Assembly: GCA_037178625.1 (NCBI GenBank) | Contig: CM074144.1 | Location: forward strand, 1,550,001-1,614,000 | Source: Skeletonema tropicum | Lineage: Eukaryota; Bacillariophyta; Thalassiosirophyceae; Thalassiosirales; Thalassiosiraceae | Length of the DNA: 64,000 bases | Reading direction: 5' to 3' | Shown: piece by piece, positions 19,433 through 28,985 of the stretch | Layout of the letters: every line of letters begins with the position of its first letter | How positions within the stretch are numbered: position 1 is the first letter of the stretch | Made by a program: the position numbers and the translations under genes | Notes under the pieces: model-generated | Databases searched by the model: none | Told to the model about the DNA's origin: nothing | Seen by the model: only the letters and a program-made list of their open reading frames with translations

Positions 19433-19990
19433 ATGAAGATCAAGATGTTCATCAAACGCAAATACTCCGGAGACGACAACTGTGGCTGTGGACGCAGCTT
19501 TAAAGTGAAAGTCGATTCTCAAGCTCAAGCCTCCCTTCCACCTTCACGTTCTCAGGCCACAGCTCAAGCCGACAAGGACGAGAAAAGGAAAGTCATTGAT
19601 ATCAAGAATCTTAACCTTAACGAGCAAGGCCGCAAGAACCTCAAGGGACACGACGCGTTTCTGTACTACTCTATTTTTACTGCCGCGCAAGATGCCAAGA
19701 TGCATAGTAATAGTAAAGAAGAGCTTCAGATTCAAACCCCTCTTCAGGATGGCAGCCAGTCGCAGTCGTCAAATGATTCGAATCCAACCGCCGCGGCCAC
19801 AACCACGACAACGTCCACAATGATAGAAAGGAAAAGCCGCATCTCGTGCGAGTGCCACCCCGACTTGCTACTTGACAGCCTCTTGGATGATGGGTCGGAT
19901 TATTCTGTAGAAGAGAAGGACGAGGACAGTGTTGTTGATCCCATCGTGAAGCTTATGTACAGCATGACGATGAGTAAAGGCTCTAAGTAA
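19433..19990 (+). CDS. Unknown protein family, copy 1 (MKIKMFIKRKYSG...)
   Basis: A 185-residue protein that I do not recognise. It has a basic start (MKIKMFIKRKYSGDDNCGCG), a polar central part with KVIDIKNLNLNEQGRKNLK and HDAFLYYSIFTAAQDA, a Ser/Thr-rich linker with a threonine run, and a conserved C-terminus ISCECHPDLLLDSLLDDGSDYSVEE ending in KLMYSMTMSKGSK. No signal peptide or membrane segment is evident. Two paralogues in this window (21144, frameshifted; 36304, open) keep the protein almost unchanged, including the C-terminal Cys/acidic block, so it is probably a true gene. A (ACC/ATC AAC)n microsatellite lies 250 bp or so downstream. Confidence 0.6.
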   Translation: MKIKMFIKRKYSGDDNCGCGRSFKVKVDSQAQASLPPSRSQATAQADKDEKRKVIDIKNLNLNEQGRKNLKGHDAFLYYSIFTAAQDAKMHSNSKEELQIQTPLQDGSQSQSSNDSNPTAAATTTTTSTMIERKSRISCECHPDLLLDSLLDDGSDYSVEEKDEDSVVDPIVKLMYSMTMSKGSK

Positions 19991-20485
19991 GGCACGACCA
20001 CGTCATCAATCACCAATCATTAGCACGAGGCAACATTGCATTTCAAAGCATACACTTGGTATTGAGCGAGGTACCCCAAAAGCGTTTAGGATTAGTATTT
20101 TAAGATTATTAGTAGTAACTCCACCAGTACTTGTGCATGATTATCAATGTGTGAACTAAAACGATGATGACTTCAAGTCCGATGCTAATATGTTAATGTT
20201 AATGATCCAGCAAAGGAATACTTCCCATTTCCCTCTTAGATCTTCAATGATGCGACCAACACCAACACCAACATCAACATGTTCAGCAACATAGATTGCA
20301 CGAGTGGTAACAATGGTTCAAGACAGCTCCCCAACCTTTCAACTAGTCGTGATTCCCATGGTGCTGCCACCACCCTGTTGGGACAGTTGATAGTATGTGT
20401 AGGTTCTTGTTGTGGGTCGCATCCAGAATCTATGAGGTATCTGATGTCACCACGGAAGAACTTCGTGTGGGTGTGGACGCTCATG

Positions 20486-20600
20486 TTAGCCTATCCAGAT
20501 CCAGCAGATTAATTCTTTTCGTATATTGATGCTATCATAAAGGTGAGCACAGTTCTGAAATCCTCTCAGTTAGCTGAGTTCAAATCCAGGGTGCATTTGA
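20486..20600 (-). mobile_element. Relic of the 57275-57837 MITE family
   Basis: GTTAGCCTATCC, then a CAGCAG...TTAATTCT stretch, then AAGGTGAGCACAGTTCTGAA and CTGAGTTCAAATCC follow in the same order as the right arm of the MITE at 57275-57837 read on its minus strand. The outermost part of the terminal repeat and the other arm are missing. Confidence 0.6.
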
Positions 20601-21143
20601 CATAGTTTTGCATCATGGTGAAATGAATGTGTGATTGGAGCTGGAGCCAATGACCCAGGAATTGACGTATTTCAGACATGTGTCGTCATGATGCAGAAAC
20701 TGACCATGTGTAATTGGCGATTAGGATGGGATGACACCACCAGATCGCCAGATGTCGGCGATGTGGTGTATTTTTGTAGGAGTTACACTTGTCTGACATG
20801 AAAATACCATACTGACGTACTTTATGTGTCTTATTCGTTCCTGTGTCTAACTTCCACGACCAGGCAATAAAACTAAAACCCGGAAAGTTGAAGGGAAAGT
20901 AGAAGCATCAGCAGCTTCGCTTGTCGGTTCTCAGTTCCCTCACTGGTATATACTGTACTTCGATAGATGAATGCTTGTCGGTTCCCGTCAGGCCGTCAGC
21001 TGGTAGATGAACAATTGCAAAATCACTTAACTGCAACTTGAACTTGAACAGTTGCCATAGAAAACTGTTTCACTTCCACCTCGCTCGCTCTGTCAATACC
21101 AACATAGTACCACAATTATCAATCAATACAATCAACAATCAAG

Positions 21144-21684
21144 ATGTTCATCAAACGCAAATACTCCGGAGACGACAACTGTGGCTGTGGACGCAGCTTT
21201 AAAGTGAAAGTCGATTCTCAAGCTCAAGCCTCCCTTCCACCTTCTCATACTCAGGCCACAGCTCAAGCCGACAAGGACAAGAAAAGGAAGGTCATTGATA
21301 TCAAGAATCTTAACCTTAACGAGCAAGGCCGCAAGAACCTCAAGGAACACGACGCGTTTCTGTACTACTCTATTTTTACTGCCGCGCAAGATGCCAAGAT
21401 GCATAGTAAAGAAGAGCTTCAGATTCAGATTCAAACCCCTCTTCAGGATGGCAGCCAGTCGCAGTCGTCAATCAAATGATTCGAATCCAACCGCCGCGGC
21501 CACGGCCACGACAACGTCCACAATGATAGAAAGGAAAAGCCGCATCTCGTGCGAGTGCCACCCCGACTTGCTACTTGACAGCCTCTTGGATGATGGGTCG
21601 GATTATTCTGTAGAAGAGAAGGACGAGGACAGTGTTGTTGATCCCATCTTGAAGCTTATGTACTGCCTGCATGACGATGAGTAA
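21144..21684 (+). pseudogene. Unknown protein family, copy 2 (frameshifted)
   Basis: Close paralogue of the gene at 19433. The first four codons (MKIK) are lost, leaving the second methionine (MFIKRKYSG) as the start. A 4-bp insertion near 21470 (TCA duplicated to TCAATCA) shifts the frame after SQSQSS; the remainder, including SCECHPDLLLDSLLDDGSD, is intact in another frame to a stop at 21684. Otherwise only scattered substitutions are seen, so the lesion is recent or could be a sequencing error. Confidence 0.75.
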
Positions 21685-21800
21685 AGGCACGATCACGTCA
21701 CCAATCATTAGCACGAGGCAAAATTGCGTTTCAAAGCCTACACTTGGTATTGAGCGAGGTACCCCAAAAGCGTTTAGGATTAGAATTTTAAGATTATTAG

Positions 21801-21934
21801 TAGAAGCCTCTTGAAGATTTAAGTCTGGCTGGGCGGGATTCCGATCCATTTGATTTGTCATTCTCGGAGTAACTTAGCAACTAGATATAATAGGCCTCAT
21901 GAAGATTGAAGTCTGGGCGGGATTCCGATCCATC
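21801..21934 (+). repeat. Two imperfect direct repeats
   Basis: GGGCGGGATTCCGATCCAT, preceded by GAAGATT(T/G)AAGTCTGG, occurs twice about 90 bp apart downstream of copy 2. No coding capacity is seen in 21685-22295. Confidence 0.6.
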
Positions 21935-22295
21935 ATTGATTACACCTGAAAGAACTTCTCCTGCTGCCCTAACATCCTTACCAGCGTAAGTACATAGCGG
22001 GGCTTCTACTCACCTTCCCAAATCGCAAAATGCATGGAACAAATAATGAATCACGAGTACCAGAGGCAAGCTACTACTCTCCGTAATTGCTCAAAGATAG
22101 ATGATTGATGCTATATGAGCTCAATTGATGTGCACCGTAACGAATAAGATTGTATGTAGATAATAAAAGTGATATTCTAACTTGATTCAATTACATCCTC
22201 CTAGAGTTACTATTACTATTACAACTGTACAGATTAAAATAATACACACGAACACGGTCCTCGCCCTCGCCCTCGAGAAAGATTGCCTGCTTTTC

Positions 22296-22866
22296 TCAAA
22301 TGGAATTTTGGTGAAGACTACCGAGCTTCCTCGCTCTCAGAGCGGCATTTCTAGTTTTTGCTAACGAAGCAAGTGCAATATTTTCCGACCTGAAACAACC
22401 ATGTGGGTCCTGTTCCTGTCTCGCCTGCTCTGTGAGGACTGCACGTACGCATCCACGTACGTCTGCAAGCCTTCGTCTCAAGCGTACAGGACGGTGTGAG
22501 TAGGTGAGCAATACCAATCCAGGAGCCTTTATCTGCTTCGGATGTCCAATCACTTGCACGAGCTTGGAGGACATCTCGCTTGATGTTGCGTTTCATTTCC
22601 TTGTATTCTGCCTTGGTGTACCACAGCTCGTTTTTGTCCTCATGCCTGTCAACGTCAACTATGTAGATGTAGAGCTCTGATGTTTCAGCAAATTTCACAA
22701 CGCCATGGTTGCGGCGTTTGCGAGTAGGAGGGAAGTCTACGATCAATTCAGCCGCCATGTTAGTGAAGTTATTATTGATATTATTGTTCCTGTGTCTTTT
22801 TGGATTATGATTGAAAGTGAAAGCTGCATGTACTAATTTGAGGAACGAGGCAGGAGGCAGGAACAC
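22296..22866 (-). pseudogene. Diatom-type conserved hypothetical (…WYTKAEY… domain), frameshifted
   Basis: The probable start is MAAELIVDFPP at 22758. The N-terminal part has the pattern VKFAETSELYIY...ELWYTKAEYKEMKRNIKRDV, which I recognise as recurrent in diatom hypothetical proteins (V-x-F-x-x...LWYT-x-x-E/DY) but cannot assign a function. The frame then breaks near 22480-22510: GSWIGIAHLLT is in one frame, whereas the expected continuation RGCVRAVLTEQARQEQD...IALASLAKTRNAALRARKLG is in another, ending at 22296. One small indel would explain it. Either a pseudogene or an assembly error. Confidence 0.55.
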
Positions 22867-22884
22867 TTCAATTTGATGTCGTTT

Positions 22885-23040
22885 CGGGTGTGCGAACCTT
22901 GTGCGAACTCCAATTTAGCTGCAAATAGACTCTCGCATTCATACGGCTTTCGAGATGCGAACTCACCTAAGAACATTTACTATTTCTGAGCCAGAACCAG
23001 CAAAGCATTTTGCGATGATAGCATGCATGCAAGGCTCTAT
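22885..23040 (+). repeat. Dispersed repeat, intact copy
   Basis: Matches 34986-35028 plus 35527-35650, where the same sequence (CGGGTGTGCGAACC..., then ...GGCTTTCGAGATGCGAACTC and AGCATTTTGCGATGATA) is split by the MITE at 35043-35524. This copy therefore approximates the empty site. No coding potential seen. Confidence 0.75.
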
Positions 23041-24451
23041 TAGGGGCTAGAGGGCATCACTCTAGATACTTACTTCTGAGTTGATCTTATCGTTGGCTTC
23101 GATCGGCCTCTAGAGAGTAGGTACCTATTGTATGCACTCAAAAACCAACCCCCCGTTTTTGCGATGATAGTGGCACAAGGAGGTATCTAGAAGGCAACAG
23201 GGACTCAAAAATGATCTTATCGTTCGGCCTACGCACTCAATTATGATCGATCGTTCGGCCTACTATGATAGCCAAAAGGGATGGCTACTTCGTTTTAGCA
23301 GCCAGAGCCAGAGAGAGTATTGGGAAGACAGAAACGATGTGCACATGAATTTGAATAGGCTGACTGCATGAGCTTGCTGCTGCTGCTGCAGCTAGAGCAC
23401 GGCACCCTGTATACACATAGTATCTTTACTCTGATGCGATTAATTACACGTCCATAAGACATAGAGGTATGAGCACACCTGTGAATACACAAGAGATGGA
23501 AGAGAATTGATTGACCTGCGTTCAAGAAACTATTCTGCACATTCACCGACCCTTGAGAGAGTCCAACGGTCATTTTTCAATAGTCAAGCAAAACAGATTA
23601 AGTATGTAGGTCATAGTTACAAACAAAACAAAATGTTGGAGCAGAATATGAATTCAACGACAACATTAAATGTTTCTTATATTGAGTTAAGTAGTGGTGG
23701 ATGCACTCCATTTTTATTGCTAGATCCTCCTCATCTCACCAAACGTCATTGTTGATGTCAAAATTGTTGCTATTATCAATCACAAGTGCACTCAGATCAC
23801 AGAAAAACATAAAATCAATCTTTGTCTTTGACACGTCATCCTTTCGTGTGTTGTGCCTCAACTGAATGCAAAACAACGGAGGTAGAACGAATCCAACGAT
23901 AGAGAGACACCTAAGCATCCTGTAAAGCTCACAATATTATGCACAAAGCCAGGAACATATTCATATTCAGCTAATCCTGTGCACGTCACGCAAGTAGCAC
24001 ACGAACTGCTATTTGCTTGTATACTTAATCCGCTTCTCTAGTTCTAGTCGATCAAGAAACAAGAGAATGTCGGATACAGAGAAGTGGCGGAAAAGCATCG
24101 GCCGATGAGAGGAGGTACCTTATAGAATGAAAGACATAGTATCGCCACAGGCTACTTTTATGATGCAGATAATCCCACTGGAATGATGAACGCTCACAAC
24201 GTGCTTCAAAGTATCGTCCCTCAAAGGTGTTTCTCCTCTTATTTAATCCCTTTCAAGAAAGCCAAGGTGATCATAGAGCCTTCATCTTTGACCTTACTTC
24301 ACAGAGCATTCTTGCAAGGTATATTGCAGCCCAAGATAATTTCTCTGAGGAATTATCGCCATCATGCCTCAAAATGGATCTATCACTTACTTAAGCTAAA
24401 AAGAGTTCAACGTAGGAATTAGTACAAAAGGTACATCGTCCCTCTTTTAAG
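23041..24451. other. Intergenic region without a supported gene
   Basis: Contains repeated GATCTTATCGTT-CGGCCTA motifs (23080-23260) and a CTGCTGCTGCTGCAG run near 23373. Short open frames lack recognisable domains. The words CACAGAGCATTCTTG and CAAGGTATATTGCAGCCCAAG (24300-24340) recur at 28188 and 26142 respectively, suggesting pieces of a dispersed element. Confidence 0.5.
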
Positions 24452-25933
24452 ATGGAGTTGAGGCCTCGTAGTAAGACCGTTTTTCAGCACCAAGATACTC
24501 ACTTGACTGTGGGGGACAATGCTCCACACCGTCTCTATCGATTTGTCTTGGTGAGGAGATCATCGTGGAATTTTCAACCGTGGATTTATGTCGCCGACTG
24601 CCGGAGACGGACCCGATTGAAAATCTGGCCACAAATATCACAATTTCAACTCCCCATCACCTCATTGTTGATCCCAACGAAACAACTGAACTATCCCCAA
24701 GATACTCAATTGACAGTGGCTGACAATGTCCCGCACCGTCTCTATCGATTTGTCTTGGTGAGGAGATCATCGTGGAATTTTGAATCGAGTAACTATGTCG
24801 CCGATTGCCGGAGACGGACAAAATTGAAAACAGTGCTCCAGAACAACATCATCGACCACATTTCCAACACATCAACTCTTCCCCCCGATAAATCGAGCTA
24901 CCCGCTTTGGTGTAAATCATCGTTGCACATCTTTTCATCGATAGTGGGATCAGCGAGGGAATTTGAACTTGATAATTATGCCGCTGATTGTAGGAGACGT
25001 TCCAAATTGAAAACAACGCCCAAGAAAAACATCAACACCACTGATCGCATCCTCTGCACCACACCATTACTCCCTCCCAACCGATTGTCCTACCTGCTCT
25101 GGTGCAAATCATATTTGGGCGAAATTCTAATGACATTGGGATTATCGCTGATTGAACTGAATCATGGTACGGATGATTGCCAGGAATGTGTCAAATCGGA
25201 AGCTACGCCCATCAAATGTGGATATCACCATGACATGGTCGTTGCTCTGCTGACGAGGTCCTTCACTGAGTCTGATCACGACATCATTATGGCTGACGAA
25301 GACGGCGATTGGAACTCAGAATCTTGGACCGTTTCTACTGCGACTGCTAGAACTCAGAATCAGGATCTTGAACAGAATTTGGCAGAAAATCTTCATCTTG
25401 ATGTTTCTGAACTAATGAAAACTCGTCTTGGTGCAAGAGCCAAACTTTTGCTACAGAAAGGAATGCATCCCGACACTGAAGTTCCTACCGGCCGTCAAAC
25501 GCATGCCGCCTACTCACGCAGCACGGGAGTCTCGTACGATGCATCGACAGTCAATTCGGAGCAAACGAATACATTCACCGAAAATCCACAGAAGAAATAC
25601 GCTACTGCCAAGTTGAAACTCGCCGAAACCACTGCTGAATTGGCTACGAAGGATCGAGAAAAAGAGGATCAAAAGAAACTTATTGCCAAGCTTTTACGTC
25701 AAGTGGGAAAGCACGATGAGAACGACATCCTCTCCGACGTTGATAGTGCAGAATCAGACTCCTCTAGTGACGACGACAGCTCTACTTCTACATCCGACAA
25801 GGACGACAATTCAAAAGGATATACAAATGCAAGTGACAGTCAAATGGATATGTATAATGCTGAAGAAGACAGCCCTCGCCAAGATCCTCCGGCACATTCA
25901 ACAGCTGATGACGAATCAACTCAGGAATCTTAA
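24452..25933 (+). CDS. Large repeat-containing protein of unknown function
   Basis: A 493-residue open frame. The first half is built of about four degenerate repeats of 60-70 residues (near 10-60, 82-130, 150-190, 212-250), each with a block like TVADNVPHRLYRFVLVRRSS and an ending YVADCRRRT-KLK. Repeats 1 and 2 are also nearly identical in DNA (a stretch of over 40 bp is unchanged), so they duplicated recently. The second half is unrelated: an acidic, Ser/Thr-rich domain with a heptad-like helix (KKYATAKLKLAETTAELATK...KKLIAKLLRQVGK) and an Asp/Ser-rich tail. It may be a capsid-like or accessory ORF of a mobile element, since an Ulp1-like ORF follows, or a host gene; the evidence does not decide. 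Confidence 0.45.
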   Translation: MELRPRSKTVFQHQDTHLTVGDNAPHRLYRFVLVRRSSWNFQPWIYVADCRRRTRLKIWPQISQFQLPITSLLIPTKQLNYPQDTQLTVADNVPHRLYRFVLVRRSSWNFESSNYVADCRRRTKLKTVLQNNIIDHISNTSTLPPDKSSYPLWCKSSLHIFSSIVGSAREFELDNYAADCRRRSKLKTTPKKNINTTDRILCTTPLLPPNRLSYLLWCKSYLGEILMTLGLSLIELNHGTDDCQECVKSEATPIKCGYHHDMVVALLTRSFTESDHDIIMADEDGDWNSESWTVSTATARTQNQDLEQNLAENLHLDVSELMKTRLGARAKLLLQKGMHPDTEVPTGRQTHAAYSRSTGVSYDASTVNSEQTNTFTENPQKKYATAKLKLAETTAELATKDREKEDQKKLIAKLLRQVGKHDENDILSDVDSAESDSSSDDDSSTSTSDKDDNSKGYTNASDSQMDMYNAEEDSPRQDPPAHSTADDESTQES

Positions 25934-26574
25934 CAAATATTTTGCCTTAAAATGGACTCTGCTCAAGCCCTAAAAGTTGCGCCGAACACGGCCAAATCCC
26001 CAAGCAGTCTGTTCTTATGTTCAGACCTAACGGAAGATGGTAGGATGGGTTTACCATTGCGGTTCTAAGGAGCCAAAGAAACACAAAAGAGATGTGTACT
26101 CGTCTAGTATAGAGAGTAATTTTCTAAATAAGCTTTAAGCTTCAAGGTATATTGCAGCCCAAGGCAATAGGTTGTTTGTAGATCTGCCGGATCGTTATGG
26201 TGACAGTATGTCTCAGGAAATGAGACAGGTCGGTAATAGTCTGGATAGAATAGGAGAAAGACATTTTACGGAGGGGAAAGTGTCAACAGGACTGCTGCAA
26301 TTGCAACAAAATTATCTCCTGGGTATGCGGCTCCGGCTGACAATCGACAGTTGGACGAAGGGCTTCCTGGACCAGCTCCTCTCTCACACGCACACGCAAT
26401 GGATTTGCAGAAACCTCACCAAACACCACAAAACCAAAGGTACGACAAATCCAGAAAGAGATAGAGCACCAACTTAGTTTAGGAACAGACGGCCTGCCGG
26501 AAGAAGCCAGATGTCTGCTGGAAATCCAACCAGAGGAACTTTTTGCCAAGAGCACAGAGCAGCAACAGTATTGG

Positions 26575-27963
26575 TTGAACGCGGCGGTGGCTAGCAGAGA
26601 AGCGGCTGGAGATCTCACGGGAGGCCTGCTGGACAATGCCAATCCTGCGACGGCTCCATCAAGGATCGCTCCGCAGGAAAAAGGTGTGACAGCAGCCACT
26701 AGCATCGGCACAACCAGTTCCAAGAAGGCTCTCCTGCGACTCGCCCCTATCTTTAAGCAGCAGCCTCGAGCGGAAGCTCAGGCCTCCTCCATCCGGCCGA
26801 GGCCAAGGCTACCGCCAGACCTAGGGACGCAACGCACCGATCGTCTGGAGCTGCTCCGACGAAATGCGGATGAAGAGATGAGGACATTCTCCACGAGGGA
26901 CCTCTTCAGATCGGTCCCTGAGAATTTCACCCTTGATCTGGCAGGAGGAGACAAGGCTCAAAGGGAAGCATTGCTCTCACTGCGACCTCCACAATGGATC
27001 AACGATGAAATCATCAACTGCTTTCTCCGCAGGGTTCTCTTTCCAAAGGTGAACTCACAAAGGGTCTACTTCTTCAACTCCTTCGTCATGTCAGCACTCC
27101 TTCAGACTGGGACGGACGGGCAATCAATACCCATCTATAACTACAACAATGTGCGCTCCTGGGGCAATACGTTGAGAAGAAGGAACGGGATCTTGGGTGT
27201 GCGGGAGATTCATGTGCCGATTAACCGAGGTAATAGCCATTGGCTGCTCCTCAGAGCCGACACCGTGCTTAAGGAGATTAAACTGTGGGATTCTCAGGGA
27301 CGGAAGGAGTCTAACCAGCGTTATCTCCGGGCTATGCAGCAGTATCTAAAGGATAAGTATCGAGAAATACATGGACATGGGGAGGCGAACGCTGATTGGG
27401 ACAACTCTTGGCGGCTCATCAACGACTCATTGAATTCTCCAAGGCAGAGCAACGGATATGATTGTGGTCTCTTTGTCCTAGCCAACGCAACCTTACTGGC
27501 ACAAAACATCCCACTGTGTGAGAATTCCTACAACCAGGCTGACTTCCTCCTCAAAGAAACCAGGATGAGGATCGCAATGTTGCTGTGGTCAAGCAGTACG
27601 AACCAACCGAGAGTTCCTTTCGCAGCAAGGCTGCTTAGCCGCGCGAATACAACGGGCGGCAAACGCAAGAGTGGACACCTGGCAGCGGGCAAGCCTAACC
27701 CCAAGCCGGTCAAGGTAAGGCCGGCCGACTCATCGTGCAAGGAGCGCAATAAATGCCGGAGAAAGGACAAGCGGATTATCCCAGGAGGCACCAAAACTAG
27801 AGGTAAAGTCCACGGGGACGACCCAACTCCCATGCAGCAGACGAAGTCCCTTCTCAATCAGAAAAGGAGCGCTGCATCTCTGGCTGTTGGAGATTCAACA
27901 CTTCAAGCCACCACCCAAAGACACGCACCTCCCAAGCGAGAGAAAAAGAAGCCGTCAACATGA
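26575..27963 (+). CDS. Ulp1/SENP-like cysteine protease (C48), probably transposon-associated
   Basis: A long open frame with a C48 peptidase domain at about 130-340: PPQWINDEIINCFLRRVLF, a stretch VREIHVPINRGNSHWLLLRA with probable catalytic His222, LWDSQG with Asp239, and RQSNGYDCGLFVLANATLL with Gln291 and Cys297. This H-D-Q-C order is that of SUMO/NEDD8-specific proteases, and similar domains also occur in DNA transposons. The C-terminal 110 residues are Lys/Arg-rich (nuclear-type). No good ATG start exists: the frame continues upstream, and a second coding-like frame (26275-26455, ...GLPGPAPLSHAHAMDLQ) is broken near 26450, so the N-terminus is disrupted or an intron was missed. The first ATG inside the frame would start at MRTFSTRDLF. 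Probably a decaying element ORF. Confidence 0.6.
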   Translation: MNAAVASREAAGDLTGGLLDNANPATAPSRIAPQEKGVTAATSIGTTSSKKALLRLAPIFKQQPRAEAQASSIRPRPRLPPDLGTQRTDRLELLRRNADEEMRTFSTRDLFRSVPENFTLDLAGGDKAQREALLSLRPPQWINDEIINCFLRRVLFPKVNSQRVYFFNSFVMSALLQTGTDGQSIPIYNYNNVRSWGNTLRRRNGILGVREIHVPINRGNSHWLLLRADTVLKEIKLWDSQGRKESNQRYLRAMQQYLKDKYREIHGHGEANADWDNSWRLINDSLNSPRQSNGYDCGLFVLANATLLAQNIPLCENSYNQADFLLKETRMRIAMLLWSSSTNQPRVPFAARLLSRANTTGGKRKSGHLAAGKPNPKPVKVRPADSSCKERNKCRRKDKRIIPGGTKTRGKVHGDDPTPMQQTKSLLNQKRSAASLAVGDSTLQATTQRHAPPKREKKKPST

Positions 27964-28365
27964 GGCCACATGCCGGCCAGTCTTTTAGTGTAAGCAGATG
28001 AACTCTCATTTGGTTTCGAACGCTCCGGCGTTTAAGAGGAGCTCCCAGCTACTACGGCTACGGGGGCACCCGTCTTGCTGTCTGGCAATCCTTTCGGCAG
28101 AAAAGACCGTACGTTGTACCTAAGCAGGTCCAGATTATACTCGTGTAGATTTCTAATCTGATTAACTTTTTATTTATTTATTTATCACAGAGCATTCTTG
28201 GTGAAACCTTCTTCAAAATCCGTACTTTTTGCAAAAAGATGCAACTCAAAATTCAACTTATCGTGTAGTGAAATACTCTAAGCCCTTTCATCGTGAAATC
28301 ACAAGCAAGAAAGGCCGTGCATCCCGCCAAAATCTTCACTTTTTGCACCCGGAGCCTTTTTTCAT
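27964..28365. other. Spacer after the Ulp1-like ORF
   Basis: AT-rich, with TTTATTTATTTATT near 28170 and short CTCAAAATTCAACT blocks near 28249 that recall the palindromes at 30841. No gene supported. Confidence 0.5.
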
Positions 28366-28787
28366 TTTTTTTGTTAGTGAAATGCTCTAGCTTTGGGCCA
28401 CAATGGCCAAAATTATATTTTGGAGAGTTGCCGAATATGCTTTTCCAGTATCACCATCCTTTTGTCGACCATAATGGGGGTTCTATACATGTGTTGACTG
28501 GCCGATAATTCCAATGCTCCGCTGAGAAATGCATGTGAGAGTCCACTGCATTTTTGCTAGACAAATTTGGCAGGCCATCAGCCATCAAAGCTAGTACCAA
28601 GCTAGAGAGCACCTTCAAATGCATATCTCGACGAAAATATACGGCTTCACCACCTGCCCCTCAGTTTATATACTCTCATAATAGTCACCTAAAGGATAGT
28701 ATCTCGGGACAAGCATGTAAACCACTTCCCTGAAACTTAATTTTGGCCACCATGGCCCAAAGCTAGAGCATTTCACTAACAAAAAAA
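28366..28787. mobile_element. 422-bp foldback element with 50-bp inverted repeats
   Basis: Arms at 28366-28415 and 28738-28787 are reverse complements with about three mismatches (shared GTTAGTGAAATGCTCTAGCT and TTTGGGCCA...GGCCAAAATTA). The interior of about 320 bp has no coding capacity. No clear target-site duplication is seen. It lies immediately upstream of the truncated piggyBac-like gene and could be its terminal structure or an independent MITE. Confidence 0.75.
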
Positions 28788-28985
28788 TTGCGGGACCATT
28801 TTTATTTTCTTCTTCATCCTTCTTTTTTTCAAATGGACATCAGTTAGGAACAAGACCATGGCCGCCGTACCACCGCCTTTCCCACCCCCTACCACCCCCT
28901 CCTCCTGCGGCCACCGCTTCCACGCAGCCGGCGAGGAAGAGAACCAAGAAGGGGGACCCAAGGGACGCTCCGGGTGCGATAGTTC

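Larger units (their letters stand above)
18790..20515 (+). repeat. Segmental duplication (partner at 35785-37450)
   Basis: From the shared left part (CGACTGCAAGCAGAGTCAAG) through a GA-rich palindrome, the block GGTTAACGTTAACAC, a conserved hairpin, the unknown gene and about 500 bp of 3' flank, this block matches 35785-37450 closely. A third, more diverged unit lies between them at about 20740-21790. Confidence 0.9.

Noticed and set aside
20540..20600. tRNA-derived SINE suggested by GAGTTCAAATCC (B-box-like)
   Set aside because: The same order of motifs is the sub-terminal arm of the MITE at 57275-57837, and no D-arm or cloverleaf is present.
24313..26170. LTR pair around the repeat-protein ORF (shared CAAGGTATATTGCAGCCCAAG)
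   Set aside because: The identity is only about 25 bp, far too short for LTRs, and no primer-binding or polypurine sites are seen.
1568..27963. A functional SUMO-like substrate and Ulp1 protease pair
   Set aside because: The SUMO-like domains lack the C-terminal di-glycine that such a protease would process, and the protease ORF looks transposon-derived and broken.
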